In this document: positions 9,374 to 19,501 of the stretch, in pieces
Position numbering within the stretch: the first letter of the stretch is position 1
Layout of the letters: every line of letters begins with the position of its first letter
Source of the DNA: a bacterium
GTDB taxonomy: Bacteria > Campylobacterota > Campylobacteria > Campylobacterales > Sulfurimonadaceae
Direction: 5' to 3'
NCBI GenBank assembly: GCA_018824305.1
Contig: JAHJGM010000019.1
Location: forward strand, 36,649-100,648
Length of the DNA stretch: 64,000 nt
Notes under the pieces: generated by a model
Told to the model about the DNA's origin: nothing
Seen by the model: only the letters and a program-made list of their open reading frames with translations
The model's database searches: none
Program-made: the position numbers and the translations under genes

Positions 9374-10333
9374 TTAATCGAGATAATTTATTGCATTTAA
9401 AAGATGCTGCGGAAGCTGATATCTGTTTGATACGACCTCTTCGATCTCCATAAAATCAAATTTGCCGCTATTATAAACAACGACTTTATTTGAATTGTTA
9501 TGTTCCAAAAGATAATCGATCGCGTAGATCGTAAAATCAAAAGCCATCATCCTGTCATATACAGTCGGGTTTCCGCCCCTTTGAATATGCCCCAATATGC
9601 TGACCCTTGTCTCTAAGGCAAACGTATCTTGGATCCAACTATGGATCTCGGATGTTTTTTTAGCACCTTCGGAGATGATCGCAAGAACATAGTTTCTTCC
9701 ATCTTTAATCTCTTGAGAGAGCTTTTTTTCTAATGCCTCTTTTTCAAACTTCACTTCCGGTATAACACAGATTTCGGCTCCACTGATAATAGCGGACACT
9801 ATTGCCAGATAACCACAGTCTCGACCCATCACTTCTACAAGAAAAGCACGATTAAACGATGAAGCGGTATCTCGTATCTTATCTAGTGCATCACGTATTA
9901 CGTTTAATGCGGTATCGACACCAAGACAATATTCCGTTCCATAGATATCATTATCAATAGTGGAAGGAATACCCACAAAATTGATATCAAACTCTGAACT
10001 GAACTTTTGCATCGCCCTAAAAGTCCCGTCACCGCCTAAAACGACTAGACCCTTTACACCTAATGCTTTAAGATTATTGTATGCCTGTTCTCTGTATTTA
10101 TATTCAAAAAATCTTTTTGAACGTGATGAACGGATTATCGTGCCGCCGATATGCACGATACCTGCCACATCTTGATGCGTGGCTTTTTTTATTTTATTAT
10201 CTATAAGACCTTCTAAGCCGTCATAAATAAGATAGGCCTCTTCACCTCTTTTATATGTATAATCAACAAATTTTTTTATAGCCGGATTCATACCGGGTGC
10301 ATCACCGCCAGAAGAAATAATTGCTAATGCCAT
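9374..10333 (-). CDS. pfkA: ATP-dependent 6-phosphofructokinase
   Basis: A 319-residue PfkA-family kinase that phosphorylates fructose-6-phosphate. Visible are ISSGGDAPGMN at the start, GGDGT (100-104, Gly as in ATP-dependent enzymes, where PPi enzymes usually have Asp), PSTIDND with the catalytic base D127, MGRDCG, and LGHIQRGGNPTVYDR. Length equals the bacterial ATP-PFK. An upstream in-frame TTG at 10339 is possible, but the ATG at 10333 has GAGG seven bases before it and gives MALAIISSGG. It is located between phosphorylase and nucleotidyltransferase genes. Its presence links glycogen breakdown to glycolysis, which is notable in a group where many members lack PfkA. Confidence 0.93.
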   Translation of the reverse strand: MALAIISSGGDAPGMNPAIKKFVDYTYKRGEEAYLIYDGLEGLIDNKIKKATHQDVAGIVHIGGTIIRSSRSKRFFEYKYREQAYNNLKALGVKGLVVLGGDGTFRAMQKFSSEFDINFVGIPSTIDNDIYGTEYCLGVDTALNVIRDALDKIRDTASSFNRAFLVEVMGRDCGYLAIVSAIISGAEICVIPEVKFEKEALEKKLSQEIKDGRNYVLAIISEGAKKTSEIHSWIQDTFALETRVSILGHIQRGGNPTVYDRMMAFDFTIYAIDYLLEHNNSNKVVVYNSGKFDFMEIEEVVSNRYQLPQHLLNAINYLD

Positions 10334-10360
10334 TGTCAAACCTCACTTATCGAAAATCTC

Positions 10361-12010
10361 TTAAGCCTTGAAATTAAACATCAAGTCGTAATACTCCGTA
10401 GCCATTCTTCCAGAATCGAACTCTACCTCTATCTCTGTCATGGCATTCTTTATGATCTTAATCCATTTTTTCTCTTCATTGTAATAAGTAGGTAAAATCC
10501 TGTTTTCCAAAATATCCATCATATTTTGATTATCGATCTTATCTTGTTCATCTATCCTTAACGTATGGTCAACCTCGGGAATAGTAAAAGCATTTCTATG
10601 ATCCCTTGCAAATTCAGGATGCCATCCGTCATTTATTGAAAAATGTATAGATCCGTTCATACTTGCACTCATGCCGCTTGTCCCGCTTGCTTCCCTTGTG
10701 ATTCTTGGAGTATTTAACCAAAGATCACTTCCCTGTTTTAAAATTCTGGAAAGTGACAGTTCATACCCTGTAAGAACTGCAATATTGTGATATCTGTGAC
10801 TGATACTTATCAATTCATTAAAGATACTGATCGCACCGTGGTCTGTAGGATAGGGTTTTCCTGCCCAAATGATCTGCACCGGCATTTCACTGTTTTCTAT
10901 CAGTTTTATAAACCTTTCATAATCATATTTAAGCAACCCAGGTCTCTTATATTCGGCAAATCTTCTTGCCCACACTATAGTAAAGACTTCAGGATCGAAC
11001 ATCTTTCCCGTCTGGTCTGCGACCACGTCAAAAAGATTCTTTTTAAGGTGTTTTTTTCTTGCAAGCAGTTCGTAGTCTTCATGCTCATCCAAGGCACGGA
11101 TAAGAGTTTTATCAGTCCAATACTTTTTATTTTGGGCATTTGTTATTGAGATGATTTCACATCTCCCATCCACATCGGCCCACATCTCATTTGAAACTTT
11201 TTCATGAATCTTCGAGACAGCATTGGCTCTTTTTGCGACTCTTAATGCTCCTACCGTTAAACTAAAATGATTATCATGAACATATCCGCTTAATTTGCGG
11301 GCTTCCTCTAAACTGAGACCGCTAAAAAATCCCATCTCATGTAAAAAGTGTATGTCATGTATCTCATTTCCTGCAGCTTCTGGAGTATGGGTTGTAAAGA
11401 CCACATGCTCTCTTAACATATTCAAATCAGGATAATGTTTATATAGTTCATACACCAAAGGCAGTGCGTGTCCTTCGTTCATATGGTAGACATCGACTTT
11501 TCTATTGATCGCTTCTAATATCTTAACCCCGCCGACACCTAATACTATCTCTTGAGCAACCCTTGTTCTTTCATTTCCGTCATACAATTTATGCGTGATC
11601 GTCCGGGAAAGGTAATCGTTTTCGTCCGTATCGGTAGAAAGAAGGATGATCGGAGCGGTACCGAAGACATCAGGATGTAAAAGAAACGCTTTTATTACTA
11701 CATCCTTATTTTGAATCTTGACCGTAACTCTTTCACTAAGCTCCTCAAGAAAATAATAAAACTTTCTTGTATAGTTTGGCTTTAATGTACGATCTTCGTT
11801 TCTTTCTTGATCGTAGTACCCAAAACTCCACAAGAGCCCTATTCCAAGAATATTCTGCTTTAAATCGTATGCACTACGCATATGTGAACCGGCTAAAAAG
11901 CCTAATCCACCTGAATATATCTTAAGCGCTTGATCAATTGCAAATTCCATTGAGAAATAAGCTACACTCGTACTGTATTTTTTATTTATGTCATAGCTAT
12001 GAAGTTTCAT
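10361..12010 (-). CDS. glgP: Short alpha-glucan phosphorylase-like protein (GT35) lacking the PLP lysine
   Basis: A 549-residue member of the short alpha-glucan phosphorylase family. It shows YFSMEFAI, SGGLGFLAG, FTTHTPEAAGNE, WARRFAEYKRPGLL and the late motif EASGTSGM. The residue after that Met, which in phosphorylases is the lysine holding pyridoxal phosphate, is Ser448 (codon AGT, 10667-10669). The fold is therefore clear but the standard PLP chemistry is doubtful. It may be a non-phosphorolytic glucosyltransferase, a regulator or an inactive paralogue. The ATG at 12010 has only weak Shine-Dalgarno support and lies 5 nt after the chemoreceptor stop. pfkA follows after 27 nt. Confidence 0.85.
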   Translation of the reverse strand: MKLHSYDINKKYSTSVAYFSMEFAIDQALKIYSGGLGFLAGSHMRSAYDLKQNILGIGLLWSFGYYDQERNEDRTLKPNYTRKFYYFLEELSERVTVKIQNKDVVIKAFLLHPDVFGTAPIILLSTDTDENDYLSRTITHKLYDGNERTRVAQEIVLGVGGVKILEAINRKVDVYHMNEGHALPLVYELYKHYPDLNMLREHVVFTTHTPEAAGNEIHDIHFLHEMGFFSGLSLEEARKLSGYVHDNHFSLTVGALRVAKRANAVSKIHEKVSNEMWADVDGRCEIISITNAQNKKYWTDKTLIRALDEHEDYELLARKKHLKKNLFDVVADQTGKMFDPEVFTIVWARRFAEYKRPGLLKYDYERFIKLIENSEMPVQIIWAGKPYPTDHGAISIFNELISISHRYHNIAVLTGYELSLSRILKQGSDLWLNTPRITREASGTSGMSASMNGSIHFSINDGWHPEFARDHRNAFTIPEVDHTLRIDEQDKIDNQNMMDILENRILPTYYNEEKKWIKIIKNAMTEIEVEFDSGRMATEYYDLMFNFKA

Positions 12011-12015
12011 GATAT

Positions 12016-13302
12016 CTACTTATTTTTAAATTTCTTTTCTATTAGCTGTTCCAAATCGTTAAACAGCACACCCGTCGCTTTTTCTATCTGCTTTACATCA
12101 TCTAAGACTGCTTGCATATCTATATCTCCTAGCTTATGTATAGAATCCAATATATCCTGGGCTTTAGTGTGTACCACCATATGAGGATTTTCTATCTCTT
12201 TATATCCTTCGACTTTTCCAAAGTGCTCCTTGCCATATGCTTTATACCACTGTCCCAAACGGCAAGAATCATGATCTGACAACTTATTTTCATTATGCAT
12301 TGCCATCAATATTTTTTTATAAGCTGATACCTTGAAGAGAACATGATCGATCTGCACCAAAGAGACAAAAAGTTTTTCAGATGCGTGCTCAACTACACTG
12401 CTTGTCTCATATGCTTTTTTATCCAACTCTTTTGTAGTTTTTTCTAGAATATCCGTTTTTTCTTTTGAATCTGCCGTAAATTTTTGCGATTGCAATGCTT
12501 TTTGTTTTATCGATTCGACACTTTTATTTAACTGCTCTATCACTTCCGTGATATCTTCTGCAGAATCTTGTGTCGTTTCAGCCAATTTTCTGACTTCATC
12601 AGCGACTACCGCAAATCCTTTCCCATATTCACCGGCACGTGCAGCTTCTATGGCCGCGTTTAATGCAAGTAGATTTGTTCTTTCTGCTATCTCTTTGATC
12701 AAAGACATAGTCTCATTGATCTCAGCCGCATTGTCTGAAAGATTTTTGATCTCATTTACCGTATCTTCCATTGAACTGTTCAGGTTTTTCATAACGCTAT
12801 CGACTTCACCTATATTGACTGTCATCTTTTTAGATTCTTGTGCCGTAAAATTAGCGTTTTCAACCACAGTTTTAAGCAGCTCGGTATTTGCCAGGACACT
12901 TGTTTGAATATGAGTCAGATTATTTTTGAGCCATCCGTCATCCACATTATCGATTGCCTGTGTCAAATCAAAATTCTTTTTGGCTTCCATACCTTTTATA
13001 ATAGTCTCACTTGCAAGGTCAATAGAGTTTGCTGCCAATGCAAAATTTCCTTTCAGACCGTTTGTGTAAAGTTTTACATCGGTATTTCCGGACGCAGCAT
13101 CCGTAATCACTTTTCTACTGTTTTTGATAAATGATTCTAACTGATCACACACACTGTTCATAGCTTCAACAACAGGTGCCAAGGGATCATTTTGATCATA
13201 ACTCGTTATCCTTGTTTCCAAGATACCGTTATTAATATCATTAGCCATAGCTTTAATCGACAATATTATATCTTGGTGCTCTTTTGTGAAAGTTTCAAAC
13301 AT
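12016..13302 (-). CDS. Soluble methyl-accepting chemotaxis protein with C-terminal CZB domain
   Basis: A 428-residue chemoreceptor without any membrane segment. The N-terminus contains HAMP-like helices. The signalling hairpin tip is at about 200-245 ([39 protein letters not shown]), which docks CheA/CheW. The last 90 residues form a chemoreceptor zinc-binding domain, with its His and Cys in [15 protein letters not shown] and PHMVVH. CZB domains bind Zn and have been linked to hypochlorous-acid and zinc sensing. The ATG follows GGGAG. The gene is flanked by the PAS protein (10 nt upstream) and the phosphorylase (5 nt downstream), suggesting cytoplasmic sensing of redox or energy state. Confidence 0.93.
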   Translation of the reverse strand: MFETFTKEHQDIILSIKAMANDINNGILETRITSYDQNDPLAPVVEAMNSVCDQLESFIKNSRKVITDAASGNTDVKLYTNGLKGNFALAANSIDLASETIIKGMEAKKNFDLTQAIDNVDDGWLKNNLTHIQTSVLANTELLKTVVENANFTAQESKKMTVNIGEVDSVMKNLNSSMEDTVNEIKNLSDNAAEINETMSLIKEIAERTNLLALNAAIEAARAGEYGKGFAVVADEVRKLAETTQDSAEDITEVIEQLNKSVESIKQKALQSQKFTADSKEKTDILEKTTKELDKKAYETSSVVEHASEKLFVSLVQIDHVLFKVSAYKKILMAMHNENKLSDHDSCRLGQWYKAYGKEHFGKVEGYKEIENPHMVVHTKAQDILDSIHKLGDIDMQAVLDDVKQIEKATGVLFNDLEQLIEKKFKNK

Positions 13303-13312
13303 AACTACTCCC

Positions 13313-13849
13313 TTAATTTAATTCATTTTGTAATCTATGTATATATTTGTGGTATGTCTTAGACTTTAACACACTCTCTTTAAACCACAAAACAGCCTCA
13401 TCTACTCCAAGTAATATCTCTTTTTCACGCAATTTCTGATATATAGAAGATATCTCGACTATTGCCTTTGGATTAGGTGCTCGTCTTTCACTGTTGTAAC
13501 CGATTATATTCCCGTCTTTATCAAAATCCGGAGTAATAAAAGCAAAAACCCAGTAAAAAGAACCGTCTCTGCCGAGATTTTTTATATAACAGTAAAAATC
13601 TTTCCCATCTTCTATCGTATCCCACATCATTTTATAAATTGCTCTTGGCATATCAGGATGCCTGGATATATTATGATTTTTGCCCAGTAACTCTTCTAAA
13701 TCTGTTCCGGATATTCTTAGCATCGTAGAATTGGCATATTTAATATTCCCTAGTATGTCTGTTTTTGAGACTATCAAATCATCAGCATTTAAAAATTTTT
13801 CTGAAAAACCTATAGTTTTATTATATGGATTATAATTATGAATTTTCAT
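13313..13849 (-). CDS. Aer-like PAS sensor protein
   Basis: A 178-residue single PAS-domain protein. Residues about 20-130 match the Aer-type PAS pattern: [38 protein letters not shown] and [15 protein letters not shown], followed by a helical tail. In Aer this fold holds FAD and reads cellular redox state, and the motif set suggests the same here, though cofactor binding is inference. It has no membrane segment or output domain, so it probably signals through the adjacent soluble chemoreceptor encoded 10 nt downstream. The start ATG overlaps the cheV stop as ATGA. Confidence 0.88.
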   Translation of the reverse strand: MKIHNYNPYNKTIGFSEKFLNADDLIVSKTDILGNIKYANSTMLRISGTDLEELLGKNHNISRHPDMPRAIYKMMWDTIEDGKDFYCYIKNLGRDGSFYWVFAFITPDFDKDGNIIGYNSERRAPNPKAIVEISSIYQKLREKEILLGVDEAVLWFKESVLKSKTYHKYIHRLQNELN

Positions 13850-14868
13850 TCTTTCTCTCCCATAAACTTTTCAACTTCCTCATAAATTTTAAGTGGTTCT
13901 GTTTTTGGAATAAATGCACTTGCACCCATATCTTCAAGTTTTTTTACGACACCGATATTACTCATGGAAGTATTAACGATAATCGGTATTGTTTTTGATT
14001 TTGAACGGATAAACTCGACTGCTTTATACCCATCCATCATCGGCATCTCTATGTCGGTAATTACACATCCAAGCTCTTTTAGCGCATGATCCTCATTTTT
14101 TAAAAACCATGCTTTAAACTCCAATCCATTGTTAAAATAGAGTATATTTAAGTTTGATGCACGAAAAGTTTTTTCAAGCACCTTTGATGCTACAGGAGAA
14201 TCTTCTAGAATTGCCAAAATTTTCTTTGATTTTATACTTGGCTTATTCATAGTCTCAAAATCATGTAATTTATGTTTGCTGACCTCCGGAAAAACTTCAT
14301 CAAGCATTTTTTCTACATCTATGACAAAACAGATAGCCTCAGAATCTTGCTCGTCGCTTTCAACAGCAACTGCCAGTTTTTTCTCTTTTTTTCTTTTATG
14401 TCTTTTTTTACTACGTGTTTTACTGGTTGATATCTTAGTTATATATGTTATTTTATTGTCAGTAGTATCTGCTCTTTCTAGATCTTCACTGCTCTTTGAG
14501 GCTATTGTAATGATTTTTTTTACAGGGAATGCGATGAGACTTTGATTAAACTCGGCCAGTACCAAGATATCATAATTTTCAATTTTTGCATTTTCAGGGT
14601 TAGTGTCGCCTAACCATCTAAGAAGATTGACAAGAGGATAGGGTTTGCCACGCAGTACAGCCATCCCCATCATAAAAGGGCTGTCGGAAAGTCCACCTGT
14701 AAACTTGGCATCTTTGATCATCGCAAACTCTTTGATTTTTGCGATATTGATCCCATATACAGTATCTGACATCGTTTGAAATGCCGCTATTTGCATCACA
14801 TTCTTTTTATGAGACATCGTCATCTCATCAAGTTCGTTTATGAGATGACTTTCAGAAATCGTATCCAT
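13846..14868 (-). CDS. cheV: CheV chemotaxis coupling protein (CheW-REC)
   Basis: A 340-residue CheW-like domain (about 20-200) followed by a response receiver (about 215-335) with the acidic pair in ILEDSP, phospho-acceptor Asp in VITDIEMPMMDG, and a C-terminal Lys in IPKTEP. CheV couples receptors to CheA and is itself phosphorylated. The ATG at 14868 lies eight bases after GGGG; the in-frame GTG at 14877 is too close to that motif. Unusual is a run of basic residues (about 150-164, containing SKKRHKRKKEKK) inside the CheW domain. First gene of the chemotaxis-glycogen run, overlapping the PAS gene. Confidence 0.92.
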   Translation of the reverse strand: MDTISESHLINELDEMTMSHKKNVMQIAAFQTMSDTVYGINIAKIKEFAMIKDAKFTGGLSDSPFMMGMAVLRGKPYPLVNLLRWLGDTNPENAKIENYDILVLAEFNQSLIAFPVKKIITIASKSSEDLERADTTDNKITYITKISTSKTRSKKRHKRKKEKKLAVAVESDEQDSEAICFVIDVEKMLDEVFPEVSKHKLHDFETMNKPSIKSKKILAILEDSPVASKVLEKTFRASNLNILYFNNGLEFKAWFLKNEDHALKELGCVITDIEMPMMDGYKAVEFIRSKSKTIPIIVNTSMSNIGVVKKLEDMGASAFIPKTEPLKIYEEVEKFMGEKE

Positions 14869-14918
14869 CGCCAGCACCCCTTTATTGCAACTATATTAGA
14901 TTATCTTATCGAAAAACT

Positions 14919-14945
14919 ATTACAAATCTTAACACAATTTGTAAT
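14919..14945. promoter_or_regulatory. 9-bp inverted repeat in the cheV promoter region
   Basis: ATTACAAAT (14919-14927) and ATTTGTAAT (14937-14945) are perfect inverted arms separated by 9 bases. The element lies 51 bases upstream of the cheV start in the only sizeable gap (14869-15007) ahead of the operon. It is AT-rich with no T-tract, so an operator is more likely than a terminator. The regulator is unknown. Confidence 0.4.
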
Positions 14946-15007
14946 AATTAAAATTAAATATTGATTAGAAACAAACTGTTACAATAATTCACACTGCACT
15001 ATTTTAT

Positions 15008-15829
15008 CTATTTACTAATTGCAGATACGACTTTTTGAATGATCCAATCAGGAGTGGAGGCACCGGCACTTATGCCGCAATGTTTTTTAGAAGCAAACCA
15101 TGACATATCTATATCTTTTTCATCCTCGATATGATAGCTGTTGTTACAATACTCTTTGGCGATACTGTATAGCTGTTTTGTATTTGATGAGTTTTTCCCG
15201 CCGATAATAATCATAATATCTGCTTTTTTTGCAAGCTTTCTTACGGCATCTTGATTTTCAAACGTTGCATTACAGATAGTGTTAAAAACTCTTACCTCTT
15301 TATGTCGCGGGATGAGATAATCGGCTATTTGCAGATATTCTTCGACTTTTCTGGTCGTCTGTGCGACAAGCGCTATGCGCTCTTTTAACTTTAGGTTTTC
15401 TAGATCTTCTATGGATGTAACGACATAAGCGCCATCAGTAGCATAACTTTTTACACCTTTTATCTCAGGATGCGCTTCATCACCGAATATGACGATATCA
15501 TATCCCTGCTCACTCATCTCTTCACATATCTGTTGAGGCTTGGTAACATAAGGACATGTAGCATCGACGACTTCAACGCCTTTAGTATGTAAAAACTGCA
15601 GTTCGGATTTTGGGATTCCATGAGTTCTGATCACCGCTTTATCACCGGTTTTAAAAGTAGAGATATCTTCTGTTAAACCTACTTTATAATCAGTGTCAAG
15701 TCTTTGAATCTCTTTTGCATTATGTATAAGCGGTCCATACGTGACTGAATTCTTATTATCTTCTGCTATCTTAATAGCACGCTTTACACCAAAACAAAAT
15801 CCATAATTCTCGGCAAGCTCTATTTTCAT
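15008..15829 (-). CDS. ispH: 4-hydroxy-3-methylbut-2-enyl diphosphate reductase
   Basis: A 273-residue iron-sulfur enzyme, the last step of the MEP isoprenoid pathway, making IPP and DMAPP. The three cluster cysteines are visible: C12 in YGFCFGV, C92 in DATCPY and C186 in NTICNATFE. RTHGIP and GDEAHPE are also typical. A longer frame begins with GTG at 15847, but that codon precedes the AAGGAG motif; the ATG at 15829, eight bases after AAGGAG, is the start. It follows aroA after 52 nt. In H. pylori the same order pheS-pheT-aroA-ispH continues into rpsA; here the next gene on the strand is cheV. Confidence 0.96.
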   Translation of the reverse strand: MKIELAENYGFCFGVKRAIKIAEDNKNSVTYGPLIHNAKEIQRLDTDYKVGLTEDISTFKTGDKAVIRTHGIPKSELQFLHTKGVEVVDATCPYVTKPQQICEEMSEQGYDIVIFGDEAHPEIKGVKSYATDGAYVVTSIEDLENLKLKERIALVAQTTRKVEEYLQIADYLIPRHKEVRVFNTICNATFENQDAVRKLAKKADIMIIIGGKNSSNTKQLYSIAKEYCNNSYHIEDEKDIDMSWFASKKHCGISAGASTPDWIIQKVVSAISK

Positions 15830-15881
15830 TTCATTGTCTCCTTGCACTGAAGCTTCACCTCTCGGTGAAAAATATTATAAA

Positions 15882-17162
15882 CTAACTCAGTTCAATTCTT
15901 GTCAAGTTTTGTAAAAGTTCAAAGAAGTTTGGAAACGATGTGTTGATACAATCGATATCTTGAACATCCATACCGCATCTGAGACCTGCGATGATAAAAC
16001 TCATCGCTATTCTATGATCACCGTGACTGTTGATTGTAGCACTTCTCAGCTCACCGCCCGTAACGCTATAACCGTCTTGCACTTCATCGACTTCTATTCC
16101 GCAGGCCCTTAGACCCTCTACGACGGTCGATATCCTGTCACTCTCTTTTACACGAAGCTCTTCGGCATTTTTTATAACACTTACACCCTCAGCGCATGCA
16201 AAAGCAATAGAAAGTGCTGGTAGTTCATCTATAAGCCAAGAGATATTATCCTCAACCGTTATTGCTTTAAGCGGTGCATATCTTACCGTGATGTCGCCGA
16301 TTGGTTCATACTTGTCGTCTGTCAATTCATACCTGATGTCCGCACCCATGCGTTCTAGCGCTTTGAATGCTTCGATACGTGTTTTGTTTAAAGTAACACC
16401 TTGCAGTGTGATTGATGAATCAGGAGTGATCGCAGCTGCCACTGCAAAGAAAAATGCACTGGACGGATCAGCGGGAATACGGATATCTAAAGGCGATAAA
16501 AGCTTTGTAAGCGGAGTGATCGTGGTCTTGAGACCATCGACTTTAATATCAGCTCCCATCCCTTTTAACATTCTCTCCGTATGGTCACGGCTCAGTTCAG
16601 GCTCACTGTATGTACAGATACCGTCTGATCTCAGCGCTGCTAATATCATCGCACTTTTTACCTGAGCAGAGGCTATCTTGCTCTCATAATTAAATGCTTT
16701 TAAAGATGAACCTCTAATGCTTAGCGGTGCCAAGTCACCGTCATTTCTCCCATCAAGTTTTGCACCGATGTTGCGAAGCGGCGCAGTTACTCTTTTCATA
16801 GGACGACGGCGAAGATATTCATCACCTGTTAATACAAAATGCCCTTTTGCCGAGCTCAAAAGTCCGCAAAACAGACGTATTCCGGTTCCCGAGTTTCCAC
16901 AGTCTAAAATGTTTTCACTCTCTTTGATACCCGATGAACTGATCGTTATCACTTCTCCGTTATCCACCACTTTAGCACCGAGATTTTTTACGATCTCCAA
17001 TGAGTTTAAAGTATCCTCGGCACGTAAAAAGTTTTTTATAGTCGATTCTCCCTCAGCAAGCATTGCAAACATGACACTACGGTGAGATATAGACTTGTCA
17101 GACGCTATTTTTTCTGTTTTAAAATCAAACTTATGTGTCGCATATACTTTTACGCTTTTCAT
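15882..17162 (-). CDS. aroA: 3-phosphoshikimate 1-carboxyvinyltransferase (EPSP synthase)
   Basis: A 426-residue cytoplasmic shikimate-pathway enzyme that joins PEP to shikimate-3-phosphate. Substrate-binding motifs are SDKSISHR near the N-terminus, GNSGTGIRL (about 90), SAQVKSAMILAAL (about 165), LSRDHTERML and DPSSAFFF, with the catalytic Asp in IDELPAL and the C-terminal HGDHRIAMSF. The SAQVKSA-type motif suggests a class II-like enzyme, but this needs alignment. The ATG at 17162 overlaps the pheT stop as ATGA, so it is coupled to the phenylalanyl-tRNA synthetase genes. It precedes ispH on the same strand. Confidence 0.95.
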   Translation of the reverse strand: MKSVKVYATHKFDFKTEKIASDKSISHRSVMFAMLAEGESTIKNFLRAEDTLNSLEIVKNLGAKVVDNGEVITISSSGIKESENILDCGNSGTGIRLFCGLLSSAKGHFVLTGDEYLRRRPMKRVTAPLRNIGAKLDGRNDGDLAPLSIRGSSLKAFNYESKIASAQVKSAMILAALRSDGICTYSEPELSRDHTERMLKGMGADIKVDGLKTTITPLTKLLSPLDIRIPADPSSAFFFAVAAAITPDSSITLQGVTLNKTRIEAFKALERMGADIRYELTDDKYEPIGDITVRYAPLKAITVEDNISWLIDELPALSIAFACAEGVSVIKNAEELRVKESDRISTVVEGLRACGIEVDEVQDGYSVTGGELRSATINSHGDHRIAMSFIIAGLRCGMDVQDIDCINTSFPNFFELLQNLTRIELS

Positions 17163-19501
17163 CTCAGAGTAAGCCCCAATTTTTCATTTAATGCATTTAA
17201 GACAGTGTCCATAGTCGATGTAATATCTTCATCTTCCAAAGTTTTTGTCAGAGACTGTAATACAAAACGGATAGTCAAACTTGCATTTTCACCAAGTTTC
17301 TCATCTTCATACTTATCAACCGGATAAAAACGGACGATCTCTTCTGTCTTATTTTCGCTTATGACGTTTTGAATATCTTTATAGTTTAAGCTGTTTGGAA
17401 CCAAAACACTCAGGTCTCTAAAAGATGCCTGATATTTAGAATAGGCTTTTACCTCTACAAGATTAAACGACAACTTATCAAAATCGATCTCACATATAAA
17501 AGTCTCATCGAGGTCAAACTCATCTTGCACAACAGGATGAAGTTTATATAACTCCCCTATTTCCATACCATCAAGCAGTATCTTTGCAGACTGATAAGGA
17601 TTTGCCAGACTGTGTACCGGTTCATTTTTAACCAGATCTATATCTCCGATGACATTTGAAACCAATTGGACAAAAGTTCCAAAATCCATTTTTTTAGATT
17701 TTCCGCTGTTTAATATCCCGTCTTTACTACTGTCACCGCTATAGATAAATGCCATTTTGGCAGACTCTGTTCTTGAAGTTGAAAAAACAGTTCCTATCTC
17801 AAAAAGTCTGACATCTTTATATCCTGATTTTATATTTGAACTTGCAGCATTCAAAAGCCCAAGCATCAATGTAGGACGCATAGTATCAAGCGTATTGACT
17901 ATCGGATTTAATAACTCCAGACTCTCATCTATACATGTAAAGCCGTACTCTTTCAGTTTTACCTTCTCGTTAAATACGAAATGTACCGTTTCAAAAAAGC
18001 CCTGAGCCGCTGCGCTGTTTCTGTATTTTCTCAATTTTTTAAATTGAAAGTAACCGTCTGAAAGCGGATTTTTCTCTTTTAACGTAAACGGCTTTGATGG
18101 GATATTGTCTATACCCACAAGACGTACTATCTCTTCGACGATATCCTGTTTGTTTGCGATATCATGGCGATATCTAGGAACAGACACGACAAAGCTGTTT
18201 CCTTGAGATTTTCCAATATCAAATCCAAGATTTTGAAGTATTTTTGTTATGGTGGTCTTATCTATTTTTGCACCGATGATACTGTTGATATCGTCTATAC
18301 TTATACTGACTACAACACCTTCGTATTGATCACACAGTTCGATATTGCCGCCGTAAATATCCGATTCACTGAACTTTTCAAATAATCCTATGAAATAGTT
18401 AAGTCCAATATTTAATTTTGGTTCGCTTCCTCTTGAAGTCCTATAAAACAACGGCCCGTTTTCGATCTTATTTTCTGCCATCTGCTTAGAGATGATGTGT
18501 GGAGGGATATAACTTGCCTCAAGTATCACAAGTCCCTCTGATGAACTCATCTTTGAATTCTCACACTGTTTAATACCCACAATAGAAGCCGGTTTGTCTT
18601 TTGCGTAAATAGTGGCATATCCCAAACTGTCTACCGACAGAGATATTTTTGCTTTTTTATCGACCTCTTCGCCATCTTTAAAGAAATTGTAATCATATGC
18701 CCGAAGTATGACACCCGTGGTATATGTAGAGTAAAACAATACCGAATCCAAATCAGATTTTTGTTTCTCTTCGATCTGTGCTAAGCGCAAAGTGATAATA
18801 AAAGGAAGTTTGATCTCTTTGACATCAACTGCTTTATATCTTAGATTGACATTCAAGCCGTCTGTATGAGAAAGTTGAAGAACTCTTCCTATTCCCATGC
18901 GTCTGTCTATATCCTGAGCATCGTCTATCTTTTTCAGTGGACGGCTGTATGCGGCACACAGATCACGAGCAACACCGTATATACTGAGACAATCACCTCT
19001 GTTTGCAGTCAGTTCGATCTCTATTAGCGTATCTTGCAAGTACTCGTTTTCACTAAGTTCTTGACCGAGTTTGAATTCGCCTATCGAGGAATCGAGTTCC
19101 ATAATACCTTCGCCGATATTAACAAGTCCAAGTTCTGTAGCCGAGCATATCATACCTTCACTCTCGACTCCGCGAAGTTTGACGGGTTTGATCTTTAGTC
19201 CGTTTGGCATAATCGCGCCCACGGTAGCAACTGCTACATGTAGACCTTTTCTGACATTGGCAGCACCACAGACTATTTGACGGATACTTGTTCCGATATC
19301 TACTTTACAGACATTCAGCTTTTCTGCATCCGGATGTTTCTCACATTCGACTACATGCCCAAAAACTATCTTGTTTGGTATTTTGTACTCGACGACTCTG
19401 TCTACTTCCAAACCGATCGAGTTCAGCGTTTTACATAACTCATCGCAAGATTTATCTTCAATACTGATAAATTCGTTTAACCAACTTTTTGTAACTATCA
19501 T
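17159..19501 (-). CDS. pheT: Phenylalanyl-tRNA synthetase beta subunit
   Basis: A 780-residue subunit of the alpha2-beta2 PheRS. The N-terminus ([12 protein letters not shown]) leads into an EMAP-type tRNA-binding domain with [13 protein letters not shown] and VAVATVGA. Then come a B3/4 editing region, a B5 domain with [16 protein letters not shown], and a C-terminal ferredoxin-like anticodon-binding domain starting near [15 protein letters not shown]. Length is normal. The start ATG overlaps the pheS stop and its own stop overlaps aroA (both ATGA), giving a tightly coupled pheS-pheT-aroA unit. Confidence 0.96.
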   Translation of the reverse strand: MIVTKSWLNEFISIEDKSCDELCKTLNSIGLEVDRVVEYKIPNKIVFGHVVECEKHPDAEKLNVCKVDIGTSIRQIVCGAANVRKGLHVAVATVGAIMPNGLKIKPVKLRGVESEGMICSATELGLVNIGEGIMELDSSIGEFKLGQELSENEYLQDTLIEIELTANRGDCLSIYGVARDLCAAYSRPLKKIDDAQDIDRRMGIGRVLQLSHTDGLNVNLRYKAVDVKEIKLPFIITLRLAQIEEKQKSDLDSVLFYSTYTTGVILRAYDYNFFKDGEEVDKKAKISLSVDSLGYATIYAKDKPASIVGIKQCENSKMSSSEGLVILEASYIPPHIISKQMAENKIENGPLFYRTSRGSEPKLNIGLNYFIGLFEKFSESDIYGGNIELCDQYEGVVVSISIDDINSIIGAKIDKTTITKILQNLGFDIGKSQGNSFVVSVPRYRHDIANKQDIVEEIVRLVGIDNIPSKPFTLKEKNPLSDGYFQFKKLRKYRNSAAAQGFFETVHFVFNEKVKLKEYGFTCIDESLELLNPIVNTLDTMRPTLMLGLLNAASSNIKSGYKDVRLFEIGTVFSTSRTESAKMAFIYSGDSSKDGILNSGKSKKMDFGTFVQLVSNVIGDIDLVKNEPVHSLANPYQSAKILLDGMEIGELYKLHPVVQDEFDLDETFICEIDFDKLSFNLVEVKAYSKYQASFRDLSVLVPNSLNYKDIQNVISENKTEEIVRFYPVDKYEDEKLGENASLTIRFVLQSLTKTLEDEDITSTMDTVLNALNEKLGLTLR

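Noticed and set aside
6857..10333. Possible glgC (ADP-glucose pyrophosphorylase) role for the nucleotidyltransferase fusion
   Set aside because: The N-terminal motifs resemble mannose-1-phosphate guanylyltransferase as much as GlgC, so the symbol was not assigned.
12548..12907. 119-codon plus-strand frame opposite the chemoreceptor
   Set aside because: Ala/Ser-rich shadow of the highly conserved signalling hairpin codons.
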